64,000 nt of DNA from Imhoffiella purpurea (GTDB lineage Bacteria > Pseudomonadota > Gammaproteobacteria > Chromatiales > Chromatiaceae): contig NZ_AONC01000028.1 in NCBI RefSeq assembly GCF_000585215.1, positions 61,685-125,684 of the forward strand. Reading direction: 5' to 3'. The notes beneath the pieces are model-generated. The model made no database searches, was not told the origin of the DNA, and saw nothing but the letters and a program-made list of their open reading frames with translations. Position 1 is the first letter of the stretch. Each line of letters begins with the position of its first letter. The position numbers were made by a program, and so were the translations under genes. Positions 8,398-17,898 of the stretch are shown piece by piece.

Positions 8398-9489
8398 TCA
8401 GGCGCCCTCATGGACGAGGGGTACCCGCCGGCCGATCCCGGTGAAGAGCTCGTAGGCGATGGTACCGCATAGCCGCGCGACCTCCGCGGCCGGCACCCGA
8501 TCGCCCCACAGCTGGACCGGCGCCCCAAGCCCCACGTCATCCATCCCGGTCAGGTCCAGCGTGATCATATCCATGGAGACGCGTCCGACCAGACGGGTCG
8601 GACGTCCGTCGACCAGGACCGGCGTGCCGTCCGGGGCATGCCGCGGATAGCCGTCGGCATAGCCGATCGCGGCCACCCCGACACGCATCGGCCGATCGCA
8701 GACGAAACGCCCGCCATAACCGACCGGGTCTCCGGCCTGGAGCGTTCGCACCGAGATGATGCCCGACTCCAGCGTCATGGCGGGCCGCAGCTCGCCCGCC
8801 GACGGATGGGGATCGACGAAGGGCGAGATGCCGTAGAGCATGATCCCCGGACGCGTCCAGTCGCGATGCGCCCGGGACAGGCTCAGAACCGCCGCCGAAT
8901 TGGCCAGGCTCGACATGACCGGGAGTCCGCCGAGGGCGCGATCGAAGGCGGCGATCTGACGCTCGCTATAGGGGTGGCCGAGCTCGTCGGCGCGGGCGAA
9001 ATGGCTGATGGCGCCCACCTCGCCGACATGCCCGCAGCCACTCAGGGCCGCATGGATCTCGGCGAACGCCTCGGGCGCGAAACCGACCCGATGCATCCCC
9101 GAGTCCACCTTGATCCAGCAGGCGAGCGGGCGCTCCGGACGTGCCGCGAGCAGCCAGCCCAGCTGTTCGCGACAATGTACCACCATGGTCAGACCGGCCC
9201 GGTCCACCTGGACGATCTCGTCCGGCGAGAAGACGCCCTCCAGCAGGAGGATCCGAGCCTGGATTCCCGAGTCGCGCAGCTCCAGCGCCTCGTCCAGACA
9301 GGCCACGGCGAAACCGTCCGCCTCGGACGCCAGCGCCCTAGCCACGGCGACCGAGCCATGGCCATAGGCGTTTGCCTTGACCACGGCGAGCGCCCGGCTC
9401 GCCGGGGCGAAACCTTTTGCGAAACGATAGTTGTGGAGGATCGCATCCAGATGGACGCGGGCACGCAATGGACGATCTGAGGCACTCAT
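8398..9489 (-). CDS. alr: Alanine racemase
   Basis: A 363-residue fold type III PLP enzyme that interconverts L- and D-alanine for peptidoglycan. The PLP lysine lies in AVVKANAYGHG (Lys38), and the C-terminal domain shows GYADGYPRHAP and RVSMDMITLDLT, with the second-domain catalytic region PVGYGGRF. Length is normal for the family. It is transcribed away from the hydrolase-OsmC gene across a 261-bp region holding a large palindrome. No functional link with the downstream Mrp-type operon is evident. Confidence 0.95.
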   Translation of the reverse strand: MSASDRPLRARVHLDAILHNYRFAKGFAPASRALAVVKANAYGHGSVAVARALASEADGFAVACLDEALELRDSGIQARILLLEGVFSPDEIVQVDRAGLTMVVHCREQLGWLLAARPERPLACWIKVDSGMHRVGFAPEAFAEIHAALSGCGHVGEVGAISHFARADELGHPYSERQIAAFDRALGGLPVMSSLANSAAVLSLSRAHRDWTRPGIMLYGISPFVDPHPSAGELRPAMTLESGIISVRTLQAGDPVGYGGRFVCDRPMRVGVAAIGYADGYPRHAPDGTPVLVDGRPTRLVGRVSMDMITLDLTGMDDVGLGAPVQLWGDRVPAAEVARLCGTIAYELFTGIGRRVPLVHEGA

Positions 9490-9581
9490 GAGATCACTTT
9501 GCCACGCCGAACCCGCTTTGTCTCGATTCCCATCCCCGCCCCACCGCTCCGGAAGAGCGCCGAAAAGACCGAATTTCAGAA

Positions 9582-9604
9582 TTCAATTCAATGATTGAAT
9601 TGAA
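9582..9604. promoter_or_regulatory. Perfect 23-bp AT-rich palindrome, candidate operator
   Basis: The half-site TTCAATTCAAT is followed by one G and then its exact reverse complement. It is strikingly AT-rich against the GC-rich surroundings and sits between divergent alr and the hydrolase-OsmC gene. Its position and symmetry suggest a dimeric repressor site, for example of a MarR/OhrR-type protein given the OsmC domain downstream. That regulator assignment is inference. Confidence 0.55.
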
Positions 9605-9750
9605 CTTTTCACCCACACACTTGCCCCACCACGACCTTTACCGGTTATATTGCGGCGCAACATCCGGCGAGCACCGGACCGATTCCGATACCGGATCGGT
9701 CAAGGATCTTCAGCCCAACCACTCGCACCCATCGCCTTGGTAGATTTCGC

Positions 9751-11001
9751 ATGTCACGGATCAAACTCGAATTCCCGAACGCCGAAGGGCATACCCTCGT
9801 GGGCCTCCTGGAGATGCCGCCCGAGCGCACGCCGGTCGCACGCTACGCCCTCTTCGCGCACTGCTTCACCTGCAGCAAGGACGTCGCCGCCGCCAGCCGC
9901 ATCAGCCGCGCGCTGGCGATGCGCGGGATCGCCGTGCTGCGCTTCGACTTCACCGGACTCGGCAACAGCGACGGGGATTTCGCCAACACCAACTTTTCCT
10001 CCAACGTCCAGGACCTGCTCGCGGCGGCCGGCAAGCTGGAACAGGACTTCGAGGCCCCGGCACTCCTGATCGGTCACAGCCTGGGCGGTGCCGCGGTCCT
10101 GGCGGCGGCGCCTCAGCTGCCCTCGGTCGAGGCCGTGGTGACCATCGGGGCGCCAGCGACCGCCGCCCACGTCCAGCATCTCTTCAGCGGAGCGCGCGGT
10201 CAGCTGGAGGAGGAAGGAGAGGCCGAGGTCAAGATCGGTCTGCGCCGCTTCCGCATCCGCAGACAGCTGCTCGAGGACCTGGAGCAATACGGGTCGGCCG
10301 ATCACATCCGCCACCTGGGACGCCCCTTGCTGGTGTTCCATTCGCCGCTCGACACCATCGTCGACATCAAGGAGGCGGCCAAGATCTATCAGTCGGCGCG
10401 TCACCCCAAGAGCTTCATCTCGCTCGACAAGGCCGACCACATGCTGAGCAACCGCGAGGACGCCGAATACGTCGCCGAGACCCTGGTCGCCTGGGCCAGC
10501 CGCTATCTGGGGATCGGCAGCCACGTCTTCGAGCCCAGCACGGGCACCGCGCCCAAGGTCGAGCACGGCGAGGTGATGGTGACCGAGGTCGACACCCGCT
10601 TCCTGCGCGGGCTCTACACCGACCGCCACCAGTGGTTGGCGGACGAGCCCAAGCCGGCCGGCGGATCGGATCTGGGCCCCACGCCCTACGAGCTGCTGCT
10701 GATGGCGCTGGGCGCCTGCACCTCCATGACGCTGCGGATGTACGCCAAGCGCCACGGCATCCCGCTCGACGACGTCGAGGTCAGGCTGAGGCACGAGCGC
10801 ACCTATGCCGAGGACCGCGAGAGCTGCGAACAGAGGAACGGCCGGGTCGACCGCATCGTCCAGCGGCTCAACATCCACGGCGCGCTCGACGCCACGCAGC
10901 GCAGACGTCTGCTCGAGATCGCCGAGCGCTGTCCCGTCCATCGCACGCTCGACACCAGCCCACTGATCGAGACCCGCTATATCGAGGATGGGGAAGGCTG
11001 A
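9751..11001 (+). CDS. Alpha/beta hydrolase-OsmC fusion protein
   Basis: A 416-residue two-domain protein. Residues 1-250 are an alpha/beta hydrolase with nucleophile motif GHSLGGA (Ser110) and a likely acid/His region near SLDKADHMLSN. Residues ~270-410 are an OsmC/Ohr-like domain with the redox Cys motifs LGACTSMTLRMY and CPVHRTL. OsmC-family proteins reduce organic hydroperoxides; the hydrolase may release acyl or peroxide substrates to it. This architecture is known from other proteobacteria. The ATG at 9751 lacks a strong ribosome site but begins right at the hydrolase beta strand. The upstream palindromes at 9582 and 9650 could control it. Confidence 0.88.
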   Translation: MSRIKLEFPNAEGHTLVGLLEMPPERTPVARYALFAHCFTCSKDVAAASRISRALAMRGIAVLRFDFTGLGNSDGDFANTNFSSNVQDLLAAAGKLEQDFEAPALLIGHSLGGAAVLAAAPQLPSVEAVVTIGAPATAAHVQHLFSGARGQLEEEGEAEVKIGLRRFRIRRQLLEDLEQYGSADHIRHLGRPLLVFHSPLDTIVDIKEAAKIYQSARHPKSFISLDKADHMLSNREDAEYVAETLVAWASRYLGIGSHVFEPSTGTAPKVEHGEVMVTEVDTRFLRGLYTDRHQWLADEPKPAGGSDLGPTPYELLLMALGACTSMTLRMYAKRHGIPLDDVEVRLRHERTYAEDRESCEQRNGRVDRIVQRLNIHGALDATQRRRLLEIAERCPVHRTLDTSPLIETRYIEDGEG

Positions 11002-11025
11002 GGCGGTTCCCTCGAGCCTCGAGGC

Positions 11026-11243
11026 GTAGGGCGCAATAGGCCGCCATCGCCTGTCGACTCGAACCTCTCGGCCGCTGCCAAGGGCTCATGAGCCGCCACT
11101 GTCCGAGTCTGGAGCGGCCGTATTGCGCCGAAAGGCGGCTTGCTCGAATCGAGTGGGCTGGCGGCTTCGATATATCGGTGGCGCGATCAGGTCATCCGCT
11201 GGCCGGCCATGCGGCGCAATACGCTGTCGCTATTGCGCCCTAC
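11026..11243. repeat. Composite palindromic repeat (BIME-like), copy A
   Basis: Three modules lie in order: a GTAGGGCGCAATAGGCC arm (11026-11042), GGAGCGGCCGTATTGCGCCG (11111-11130), and an imperfect hairpin at 11211-11243 with arms GGCGCAATACG and CTATTGCGCCCTAC. The same three modules recur in reversed order and orientation at 31109-31292. Both copies lie between convergent genes. The stop codon of the GT39 gene falls inside the last module. Confidence 0.75.
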
Positions 11244-12793
11244 GTTGGGTCTCCGCTCGGTTGCGGGCGGTAGCGATAGGCGGGCCAGGTATGCAGCGGA
11301 CGCCGGCAGGGTGCCGTCTCGGTCTCGCTCAGCGGCTTGCCGGCGCAGTCGAAGAATCGACGACTCCGCTCGACGGCGAAGCCTTCGATGGCCGGCGGCG
11401 GTCCGCCACGGGTGATCAGCCAGAAGGGTCCTCGAGGCACCACCGGCTCATCCATGTGCCGACGCACGAACTCGGATGGCCGGGTTAGCCCCGGCCACTG
11501 ATCGATATCCAGGTCCGGACGATAGAATCTCAGCATGGCCGTGGTCTGATAGCGCTCGACATAGACGGGGCCGTCCAGTTCGGCGACGCGCTGAGCCAAC
11601 TCGGCGAAGCCGTGGGTCTCGCGCAGGATGCGGTTCTGACTGTCGGGCAGGGGCAAGGACGCCGTCGCCGAATGATAGGCGTAGAGGGTCACCAGCAGCA
11701 GGTTGACGCCCGCCGCCGCGTAGACCCAGACACGCACGGGTCGCAGCCAGAGCACGGCGAGCGGCGCGGCGCTCAGCAGATACATGAGCGGCCAGTTGGC
11801 CTGGACCTGGCTGAAGGTCGCGACCAGGGCGAAGAATCCGAGCGGAAAGAAGGTCGCGGCCATCAGCAGCGGACGCGCATGGGACGCAAGGGCCGGCGTA
11901 TCCGGCTTGGCCGCGCCCCCCCGGGAACGCAGCCTGGCCACCAATCCCCAGATCAGCGCCGGGGCGATCAGCCCCCAGAATCCGAGCTGGGCCCCCAGAT
12001 AGCCGAGCAGGCTCTCAAGCCGCTCGCCGAACGACTCGGGTCCCGTGCGCTCGACCGTCTGGGCGGAGACCGAGGCGAGATCCCCGACCTGGGTCGAAAA
12101 GCCGTGACCGAACTGGAAACGCATGGTCACCCAGTCGTGGCTGGCGTTCCAGAGGATGTTGGGCAGGAAGACCAGCAAGGCCGCGAGCGCACCCAGATAG
12201 GGCCAGGGCGTACGCAGCGCGCGCCAGTCGGCGCGGAGGATGGCCCAGAGCAGCACGGGGCCGATCAGCACCATGGTGTACTTCCCGAGCAACCCCAGCC
12301 CGACCGCCAGCCCAGCCGTGACCCAACGTCTCCGGTCGCCGGCCAGGGCGCGCTCCGCCTCGAACAGCGCCAGCGCCCATCCGAGGGCCAGCGGCGTATC
12401 CGGCGTCACCAGGATACCGCCGGCGAGTCCGGGAAGGGTCGCGCCGGCCAGCACCAGCGCGAGCGCCAGATCGGCCGGATCTCGCAGGCCACAGCGACGG
12501 TAGAGAACCGCCAGTACCAGGAGCGTCGCCGCACCGGCCAGCAGCCCGCCGAGCCGAGCGGCGAATGCCGACCCCGGCTCGAGCAGCGTCCCCAGGCCCA
12601 CCAGGGCGACCCCCGGAGGATGATCGAAATAGCCCCAGGCGAGATGACGCGACCAGTCGAAATAATAGGCCTCGTCCAATGTGACCGGCATGAGCCAGGC
12701 GACCGCCAGACGCCAGGCGAGCAGACCGAGGATCACGACGGCCAGGAGGATCCAGGATGCCGCCGAGGAAGATGGCGTCCGCCGATGATTCAT
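11240..12793 (-). CDS. GT39/ArnT-like membrane glycosyltransferase
   Basis: A 517-residue polytopic protein with about 11-12 hydrophobic segments. The first periplasmic loop holds LDEAYYFDWSRHLAWGYFDHPP, matching the catalytic Asp-Glu region of ArnT/PMT-type transferases that use polyprenyl-phosphate sugars on the periplasmic side. The C-terminal ~110 residues form a soluble domain. The ATG at 12793 is preferred because it precedes the first transmembrane helix; upstream in-frame codons would add a non-conserved leader. The divergent neighbour encodes a DPM-GtrA protein that would supply the lipid-linked sugar donor. The acceptor (lipid A, glycan or protein) cannot be told. Confidence 0.8.
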   Translation of the reverse strand: MNHRRTPSSSAASWILLAVVILGLLAWRLAVAWLMPVTLDEAYYFDWSRHLAWGYFDHPPGVALVGLGTLLEPGSAFAARLGGLLAGAATLLVLAVLYRRCGLRDPADLALALVLAGATLPGLAGGILVTPDTPLALGWALALFEAERALAGDRRRWVTAGLAVGLGLLGKYTMVLIGPVLLWAILRADWRALRTPWPYLGALAALLVFLPNILWNASHDWVTMRFQFGHGFSTQVGDLASVSAQTVERTGPESFGERLESLLGYLGAQLGFWGLIAPALIWGLVARLRSRGGAAKPDTPALASHARPLLMAATFFPLGFFALVATFSQVQANWPLMYLLSAAPLAVLWLRPVRVWVYAAAGVNLLLVTLYAYHSATASLPLPDSQNRILRETHGFAELAQRVAELDGPVYVERYQTTAMLRFYRPDLDIDQWPGLTRPSEFVRRHMDEPVVPRGPFWLITRGGPPPAIEGFAVERSRRFFDCAGKPLSETETAPCRRPLHTWPAYRYRPQPSGDPT

Positions 12794-12960
12794 GACCGTT
12801 TCGACTCCGGCTGCGAATGTTAGAATGCGCCCCCGATCGATCCATGACCGCCAGCCGACGCTCGTTCCAGCGCCCATGAGACGCATGCAGGACGGCATTC
12901 TAGCCGATCGCCCCCTCATCGCCGCCAATACAAGCCAAGCGCCGCCCTCAGGTTGAAACC

Positions 12961-14094
12961 ATGCCAGACCAGACTCAGCCCCGTCCGCCCTGTGCCCCGC
13001 CCCAGCTCGCCGTCATCGTGCCCACCTACAAGGAGGCCGACTCGGTCGCCGAACTCGCCCGTCGGGTCGATCGGGTGCTCGCGGGAATCGACTGGGAGCT
13101 CATCTTCGTCGACGACGACTCGCCGGACGGCACGCCGGAACGGGTGCGCGAGCTGTCGCGCCTGGATCCGCGCATCCGCCTGATCCAGCGCATCGGACGG
13201 CGCGGGCTCTCCTCGGCCTGCATCGAGGGCATGCTCGCCACCAGCGCGCCCTTCCTCGCGGTCATGGACGGCGATCTGCAGCACGACGAGACCCTGCTAC
13301 CGCGCATGCTCCGGACCATCGAGGACGAGGAGCTGGACATCGTGGTCGGCAGCCGCTACGTCGAGGGCGGCGGGGTCGGCGAATGGAACGCCAAGCGCCA
13401 TTCGATGAGCCGCCTGGCCACCCGCATCGGCCAGCGTCTCATCCATGCCGAGCTGCAGGACCCCATGAGCGGATTCTTCATGGTGCGGGCGGATGTACTG
13501 CGCTCCTGCGTGCGCAAGCTGAGCGGGGTCGGTTTCAAGATCCTGCTGGACATCTTCTCGTCCGCCGAGCGTCCGCTGCGGTTCCGCGAGCTTCCATTCA
13601 CCTTCCGCCAACGCGAAACGGGCACCAGCAAACTGGAAGAGGCGGTGCTCTGGGAATATCTGCTAATGCTGGCGCAGAAGCTGATCGGCCCGGCGATCCC
13701 GGTACGCTTCATCGCCTTCTCCATCATCGGCGGGCTGGGCGTTTTCGTCCACATGGCGGTGCTCTGGCCCATTCTCGGTCTCTTCGGCAGCGGTGCCTTC
13801 CTGCTCGGTCAGAGCGCGGCGACCCTGGTCGCCATGACCAGCAACTTCTTCCTCAACAACCTGCTGACCTACCGCGATATGCGCCTGCGCGGCAGGGAAC
13901 TGCTGCGGGGCTGGTTCAGCTTCGTGCTGACCTGCAGCATCGGGGCACTGGCCAATGTCGGGATCGCCGACTATCTGTTCCACGAGGGACACTCGGGCTG
14001 GTTCTTCTCGGCCCTGGCCGGCATCCTGGTCGGAGCCGTGTGGAACTATGCGGTGACGGCGGTCTATACCTGGAAGCGGCATCAGGCGGCCTGA
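12961..14094 (+). CDS. Polyprenyl-phosphate sugar synthase with GtrA domain (DPM-GtrA)
   Basis: A 377-residue fusion. Residues ~18-240 are a GT2 dolichol-phosphate-mannose-synthase-like domain with LAVIVPTYKEADSV, the DDDSPDGT motif, MDGDLQHDE (DXD-type) and QRETGTSKL. Residues ~250-372 are a four-helix GtrA domain (FIAFSIIGGLGVFVHM, SNFFLNNLLTYR, AVWNYAVTAVYTWKR) thought to flip the lipid-linked sugar. It probably makes a polyprenyl-phosphate hexose for the divergent ArnT-like transferase. The 167 bp between their starts should contain both promoters. Confidence 0.88.
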   Translation: MPDQTQPRPPCAPPQLAVIVPTYKEADSVAELARRVDRVLAGIDWELIFVDDDSPDGTPERVRELSRLDPRIRLIQRIGRRGLSSACIEGMLATSAPFLAVMDGDLQHDETLLPRMLRTIEDEELDIVVGSRYVEGGGVGEWNAKRHSMSRLATRIGQRLIHAELQDPMSGFFMVRADVLRSCVRKLSGVGFKILLDIFSSAERPLRFRELPFTFRQRETGTSKLEEAVLWEYLLMLAQKLIGPAIPVRFIAFSIIGGLGVFVHMAVLWPILGLFGSGAFLLGQSAATLVAMTSNFFLNNLLTYRDMRLRGRELLRGWFSFVLTCSIGALANVGIADYLFHEGHSGWFFSALAGILVGAVWNYAVTAVYTWKRHQAA

Positions 14095-14133
14095 GGTCCG
14101 TGCAAGGATAACGGAACCCTTACCGGAGCCGGA

Positions 14134-15636
14134 TCAGGGCAGGACCCACTCGATCCGGTTGCGTCCGTGACGCTTGGCGTCGTAGAGGGCGCGGTCGGCG
14201 GCGCGGACCAGATGGATGGGATCGTGGATGCGATGCTCGCCGTCCATGTACGCGGCGATCCCGATCGAGGTGGTGACGAAGAAGGAGTCGCCCGCCTCGC
14301 TCAGATGGCGGGTCGCCTCCACCGCGGCGCGCAGCCGCTCGAACACATTGAGCGCGCTCTCCATGCCGTGTCCGGGCAAGAGGACCACGAACTCCTCGCC
14401 GCCGTAGCGCATGATGTAGTCCCGCTCGCGCAGGTTGCGCTTGAGCACCGCGGCGATCTTGACCAGGACCGCATCCCCCATCAAGTGGCCCTGGGTGTCG
14501 TTGACCCGCTTGAAATGGTCCAAATCGATGAACCCCAGGGTCAACGGCCAGCTGTTGTCGGTCGCCTGGGCGAATTCGTCGTCCAGCACCTGATCGAAAT
14601 AGCGCCGGTTGTGCAGGCCGGTGAGTGCGTCGTGGATAGCGGCCTTCTGCAGGATCTCGGCGGCCTGCTCCATCTCCACCACCTTCTGCTGATGCTCGGT
14701 GGCCTGATGGACGAGCCGCAGATTGCGGGTCGCGAGGATCTCGCGCGCCTGTTCGACCAGTCCCAGGATCATGGCCGGCGACAGGATCTGTACCTCGAAC
14801 AGGCGCCCCAATTCGGGCAAGGCATCGGCCACCTCCTGGAAAAGCATCTGCATGACCTGCTGATCCAATCCGAGCAGGGCCTCGGCGGCGTCGGCCGCGG
14901 CATCGACGGCCGGCTCCGGACGCTCGTCGAGCAGACCGTCGGCGACATGGCCGGCGACGGCCACACAGTAGACGAAGGCCTGCGCATCGTCCGGGATATC
15001 GGCCTGCTCCGGATCATGGACCGCGAGCGCCGTGACGGCGATCCGCTCCGGAAGCCCCCAATGACGCATCAGCCAAGCCCCCGCCTCGCCGTGATCGAAG
15101 CCCAATGACTCGCGCTCGATCATCAGGAACCGATCGTGCGACTCGTAACGGGAGAAGAGATCCGAGTAGCGTTCGGGCAGCGCGGTATCCAGCGCCAGGA
15201 TCCCGAGATCCTGAAGCAGTCCGGCCAGATAGAGCTCATCGAGCGCGGCGAGCTTGAGCGTCTCGCCGAGCATTCGGCTGGCCAGCCCGGAGATGAGCGC
15301 ACGCCGCCAGACCCGATCGATCGAGGGCCGATCGCCCCGACTGGAGCGATAGATATCGGTAAGCGAGAAGCTCAACGCCAATGTCATGGTCGCATTGAGG
15401 CCGAGCAGCATCACCGCCTGGTGGAGGTTGGTGGTATTGCGGCGCTGGGCATAGAGCGGCGAATTGCTCACCCGCAGCAGTCGGCCGGCGAGCGCAGGAT
15501 CCTTGGCGATCAGCCCGGCGAGCGCGCCGATATTCACGTCCGGATCGCGCCCCATCTCGAGAATACGGATGGCCACACCCGGCAGGCTCGGCAGATTGGG
15601 GCAGAACTTGAGGGCTTCGAGAATGGCGGGAGTCAT
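14134..15636 (-). CDS. HDOD-GGDEF signalling protein
   Basis: A 500-residue cytoplasmic protein. Residues ~1-210 are an HDOD domain (LPSLPGVAIRILEMGRDP, LAGRLLRVSNSPLYA, AVMLLGLNATMTLALSF), a helical HD-related signalling fold. Residues ~330-497 are a diguanylate cyclase with ALTGLHNRRYFDQVL and active-site RYGGEEFVVLLPG (GGEEF near residue 412). It should make cyclic di-GMP in response to the HDOD input. No inhibitory RxxD site is obvious five residues before GGEEF. It is monocistronic and convergent with the DPM-GtrA gene. Confidence 0.9.
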   Translation of the reverse strand: MTPAILEALKFCPNLPSLPGVAIRILEMGRDPDVNIGALAGLIAKDPALAGRLLRVSNSPLYAQRRNTTNLHQAVMLLGLNATMTLALSFSLTDIYRSSRGDRPSIDRVWRRALISGLASRMLGETLKLAALDELYLAGLLQDLGILALDTALPERYSDLFSRYESHDRFLMIERESLGFDHGEAGAWLMRHWGLPERIAVTALAVHDPEQADIPDDAQAFVYCVAVAGHVADGLLDERPEPAVDAAADAAEALLGLDQQVMQMLFQEVADALPELGRLFEVQILSPAMILGLVEQAREILATRNLRLVHQATEHQQKVVEMEQAAEILQKAAIHDALTGLHNRRYFDQVLDDEFAQATDNSWPLTLGFIDLDHFKRVNDTQGHLMGDAVLVKIAAVLKRNLRERDYIMRYGGEEFVVLLPGHGMESALNVFERLRAAVEATRHLSEAGDSFFVTTSIGIAAYMDGEHRIHDPIHLVRAADRALYDAKRHGRNRIEWVLP

Positions 15637-15863
15637 GAGGCCAAGCTACCTGGAGTCGGTCTGTTTCGACATTGAGCGTCGCGAGATCGATGAGACCAAA
15701 GCGTCCCATCCGCACCGTCCCAATAGCCACATTATCCCTGGATGATATACCAAACGTCAGCCGCTTTTCGGCGGTTTCGAGGTCGCCTGGAGCCGGACGA
15801 CCGGGCGGATCGCGAGATCGAGGCGCCGACGGCTTGCCGTCGGCACCGCGAGCGAGGCAAGGC

Positions 15864-16457
15864 TCAATCGGCCGCGGACCGACTGACGAAGGTCATGACG
15901 AAGGTAACCGGCACCGCCTCGCTGATGCTATCCAGACCGGCGACCTCGCGCAGCTTCTCCACCCCTTCGCTGAGACCGAATTTGGAGGCATCCACGACCA
16001 GGGGCTGAAGGCTCGCCACCATCACGGTGCCGGGATCCAGCTTCACCGCCTGCATCGTCAGCGTCATGGACTGGGTTTGTCCGTGCAGGTGGAGCCTTCC
16101 CTCGGCCGTGATCCGCTCGATCACGCCCACCTCCATGCCGGTAACCACCTCCGGATCGAGCTTGGCCTCGAGCACGGCCTCCTTGTAGTCCGTCGTCTCG
16201 AACAGGAACTGGCGCATCCGCTCGTTACGGATCGGCACCAGGGTATCCACGCTGTCGAGCATCAAGGTGACGGATGCCCGGCCCTGATCGTCGATCGTGC
16301 CCTGGATCTCGTCGAAGGTGTTGACCTCCGCCTTGTCCTTGGCCTTGATGGTGACGAACGCCAGGTGCGAGCGGGCCGGATCCAGACTCCAATCGGCGAC
16401 GGCCGGCGTCGCGGCCAGGATCCCGGCAAGCATGAGGGGCAAGATGAGCTGGCGCAT
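15864..16457 (-). CDS. YceI family periplasmic protein
   Basis: A 197-residue protein with a Sec signal peptide (about residues 1-21, cleavage after AVA-DW). It then has the YceI lipocalin-like barrel pattern: WSLDPARSHLAFVTIKAK, VTLMLDSVDTLVPIRNERMRQFLFET and EGRLHLHGQTQSMTLTMQ. Members bind long isoprenoids or other lipophilic ligands in the periplasm. It is monocistronic, with 227 bp of non-coding DNA on its 3' side before the HDOD-GGDEF start. Confidence 0.88.
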   Translation of the reverse strand: MRQLILPLMLAGILAATPAVADWSLDPARSHLAFVTIKAKDKAEVNTFDEIQGTIDDQGRASVTLMLDSVDTLVPIRNERMRQFLFETTDYKEAVLEAKLDPEVVTGMEVGVIERITAEGRLHLHGQTQSMTLTMQAVKLDPGTVMVASLQPLVVDASKFGLSEGVEKLREVAGLDSISEAVPVTFVMTFVSRSAAD

Positions 16458-16614
16458 GATGAATCCTCCTGATGAATCGGGTTGAAAATCACGTGGATCG
16501 ACAGGCGGAAGGACCGGTGGAAGTCACCGGCACCCCAGACCCACAAGAGGAAACTTGGACGCGAAAATCTCAGAAACAACCTCAGTCGAGACGGGGAGGA
16601 TCCGCATCGCGCCA

Positions 16615-16995
16615 TCAATCCGCGGTCCCCACGGGCAGGATGATCATGCGCTCGACATCGGCGAGACGGATCTCGCGCCCGTCGATCGTGGTGAAGCGGC
16701 GCCCATCGATATCGCCGCGATGGGCCTGATAGAGGACGATGCCGCCCGTGTTGGCGTTGACCACCTGGACCTGAACCGGTTCGCGCCGCTCCAACCAGCC
16801 CTGAAACAGATAGACTCCAGTGCCGATCAGCATGAGCGCGACCAGCCCCCAGGCCAGACGCCGCACCAACCCCGGCGGCACCAGCGGAGGTTCCACCTCC
16901 TGACCGCGCGCGATCAGCTCGGCGCGCCGACGCGCCCTCAGACTGCCGTAGACCAGGGCGACGACCCCCAGGGTGAGTAGAATTTTCCAGAACAT
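16615..16995 (-). CDS. Small two-helix membrane protein, unknown function
   Basis: A 126-residue protein with one helix at residues 1-19 (MFWKILLTLGVVALVYGSL) and a second at ~47-66. Between them is an Arg/Glu-rich cytoplasmic stretch, and the C-terminal ~55 residues form a soluble domain (GRRFTTIDGREIRLADVERMI). I do not recognise a family. The ATG at 16995 was chosen because it starts at a transmembrane helix; an in-frame ATG at 17085 would add 30 residues without typical membrane-protein features. Confidence 0.6.
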   Translation of the reverse strand: MFWKILLTLGVVALVYGSLRARRRAELIARGQEVEPPLVPPGLVRRLAWGLVALMLIGTGVYLFQGWLERREPVQVQVVNANTGGIVLYQAHRGDIDGRRFTTIDGREIRLADVERMIILPVGTAD

Positions 16996-17145
16996 GGCAC
17001 CGAACAAGGACCCTAATCGAAAGAAACCGCATGGTATCTCATGACATGTGTCGAGTTGCGAGGGTCCAAGCGCTCGACTTACCATCGCGCCGATCGGCCC
17101 GAACAGGAACGAGACCGGCAGCGACCATCAAGGCTGAGCATATCC

Positions 17146-17898
17146 ATGGCAATCCCAACACCGAGGCCCATGCGTCGACGACAGACCCTCGTATCGCGCC
17201 TGACCATCGTGTCGCTTCTGACCGTCTTCGCGCTCCTCGCCTGCAGCGAACCGGCCCAACCGACGCTGAGCCTCTATCGCGCGGTTCACATCGGCGATCT
17301 GGATCAGGTCAAGCGCCATCTCTACTGGCACACGGACATCGACCAGCCGGATGTCGACGGCGATACGCCCTTGCACGTGGCGGCCCAAAACGGCAAGGTC
17401 ACGATCGCCGAGCACCTGCTTTCGCACGGAGCCAACCCGGACGTATTGGACGCATCGGGCCGCACGCCGCTGGAGGTCGCGCTTCGGTTCGGCAAGACCC
17501 AGGTCGCCCAGACCCTGGTGGAGCACGGCGCCAGGATCGACCCGCAGGCACTTCTGCTCGAACTGGTCGGGCAAGGGATCTCGGACCGAGACACCTTCAG
17601 CTTCCTCGCGCGCAATGGCGCGGAAATCGATCGCGCCGACGACCAGGGCCGCACGTCCCTGACCCTCGCCATCCAGGGCGGATATCTCGACACGGTCAAC
17701 CGGCTCCTGATCGAAGGGGCGGATGTCAATCAACCCGACGGACGGGGCCGGATGCCGCTGGCCATCGCCCTGAAGCGCTCCGATGGCAAGGCGACCGATC
17801 GCCAGACCATCGTCGAGCTTCTGCAACGCAACGGCGCGCGCAGCCGGCCTGAATCCGCTGCCGCACCGACGCTCGAAACCCCGGAGACATCGAAATGA
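17146..17898 (+). CDS. Ankyrin-repeat lipoprotein
   Basis: About 250 residues with an N-terminal lipoprotein signal ending in the lipobox FALLAC-S, then ankyrin repeats. Clear repeats include DGDTPLHVAAQNGKVTIAEHLLSHGANPDVLD, SGRTPLEVALRFGKTQVAQTLVEHGARID and QGRTSLTLAIQGGYLDTVNRLLIEGADVNQPD. It is probably anchored to the periplasmic face of a membrane as a protein-binding scaffold. The start could be the ATG at 17146 or, equally well, the one at 17170 (MRRRQTL), which gives a classical signal peptide. It overlaps the next gene by 4 bp and lies in a unit with the 95-residue protein and lpxH. Confidence 0.75.
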   Translation: MAIPTPRPMRRRQTLVSRLTIVSLLTVFALLACSEPAQPTLSLYRAVHIGDLDQVKRHLYWHTDIDQPDVDGDTPLHVAAQNGKVTIAEHLLSHGANPDVLDASGRTPLEVALRFGKTQVAQTLVEHGARIDPQALLLELVGQGISDRDTFSFLARNGAEIDRADDQGRTSLTLAIQGGYLDTVNRLLIEGADVNQPDGRGRMPLAIALKRSDGKATDRQTIVELLQRNGARSRPESAAAPTLETPETSK

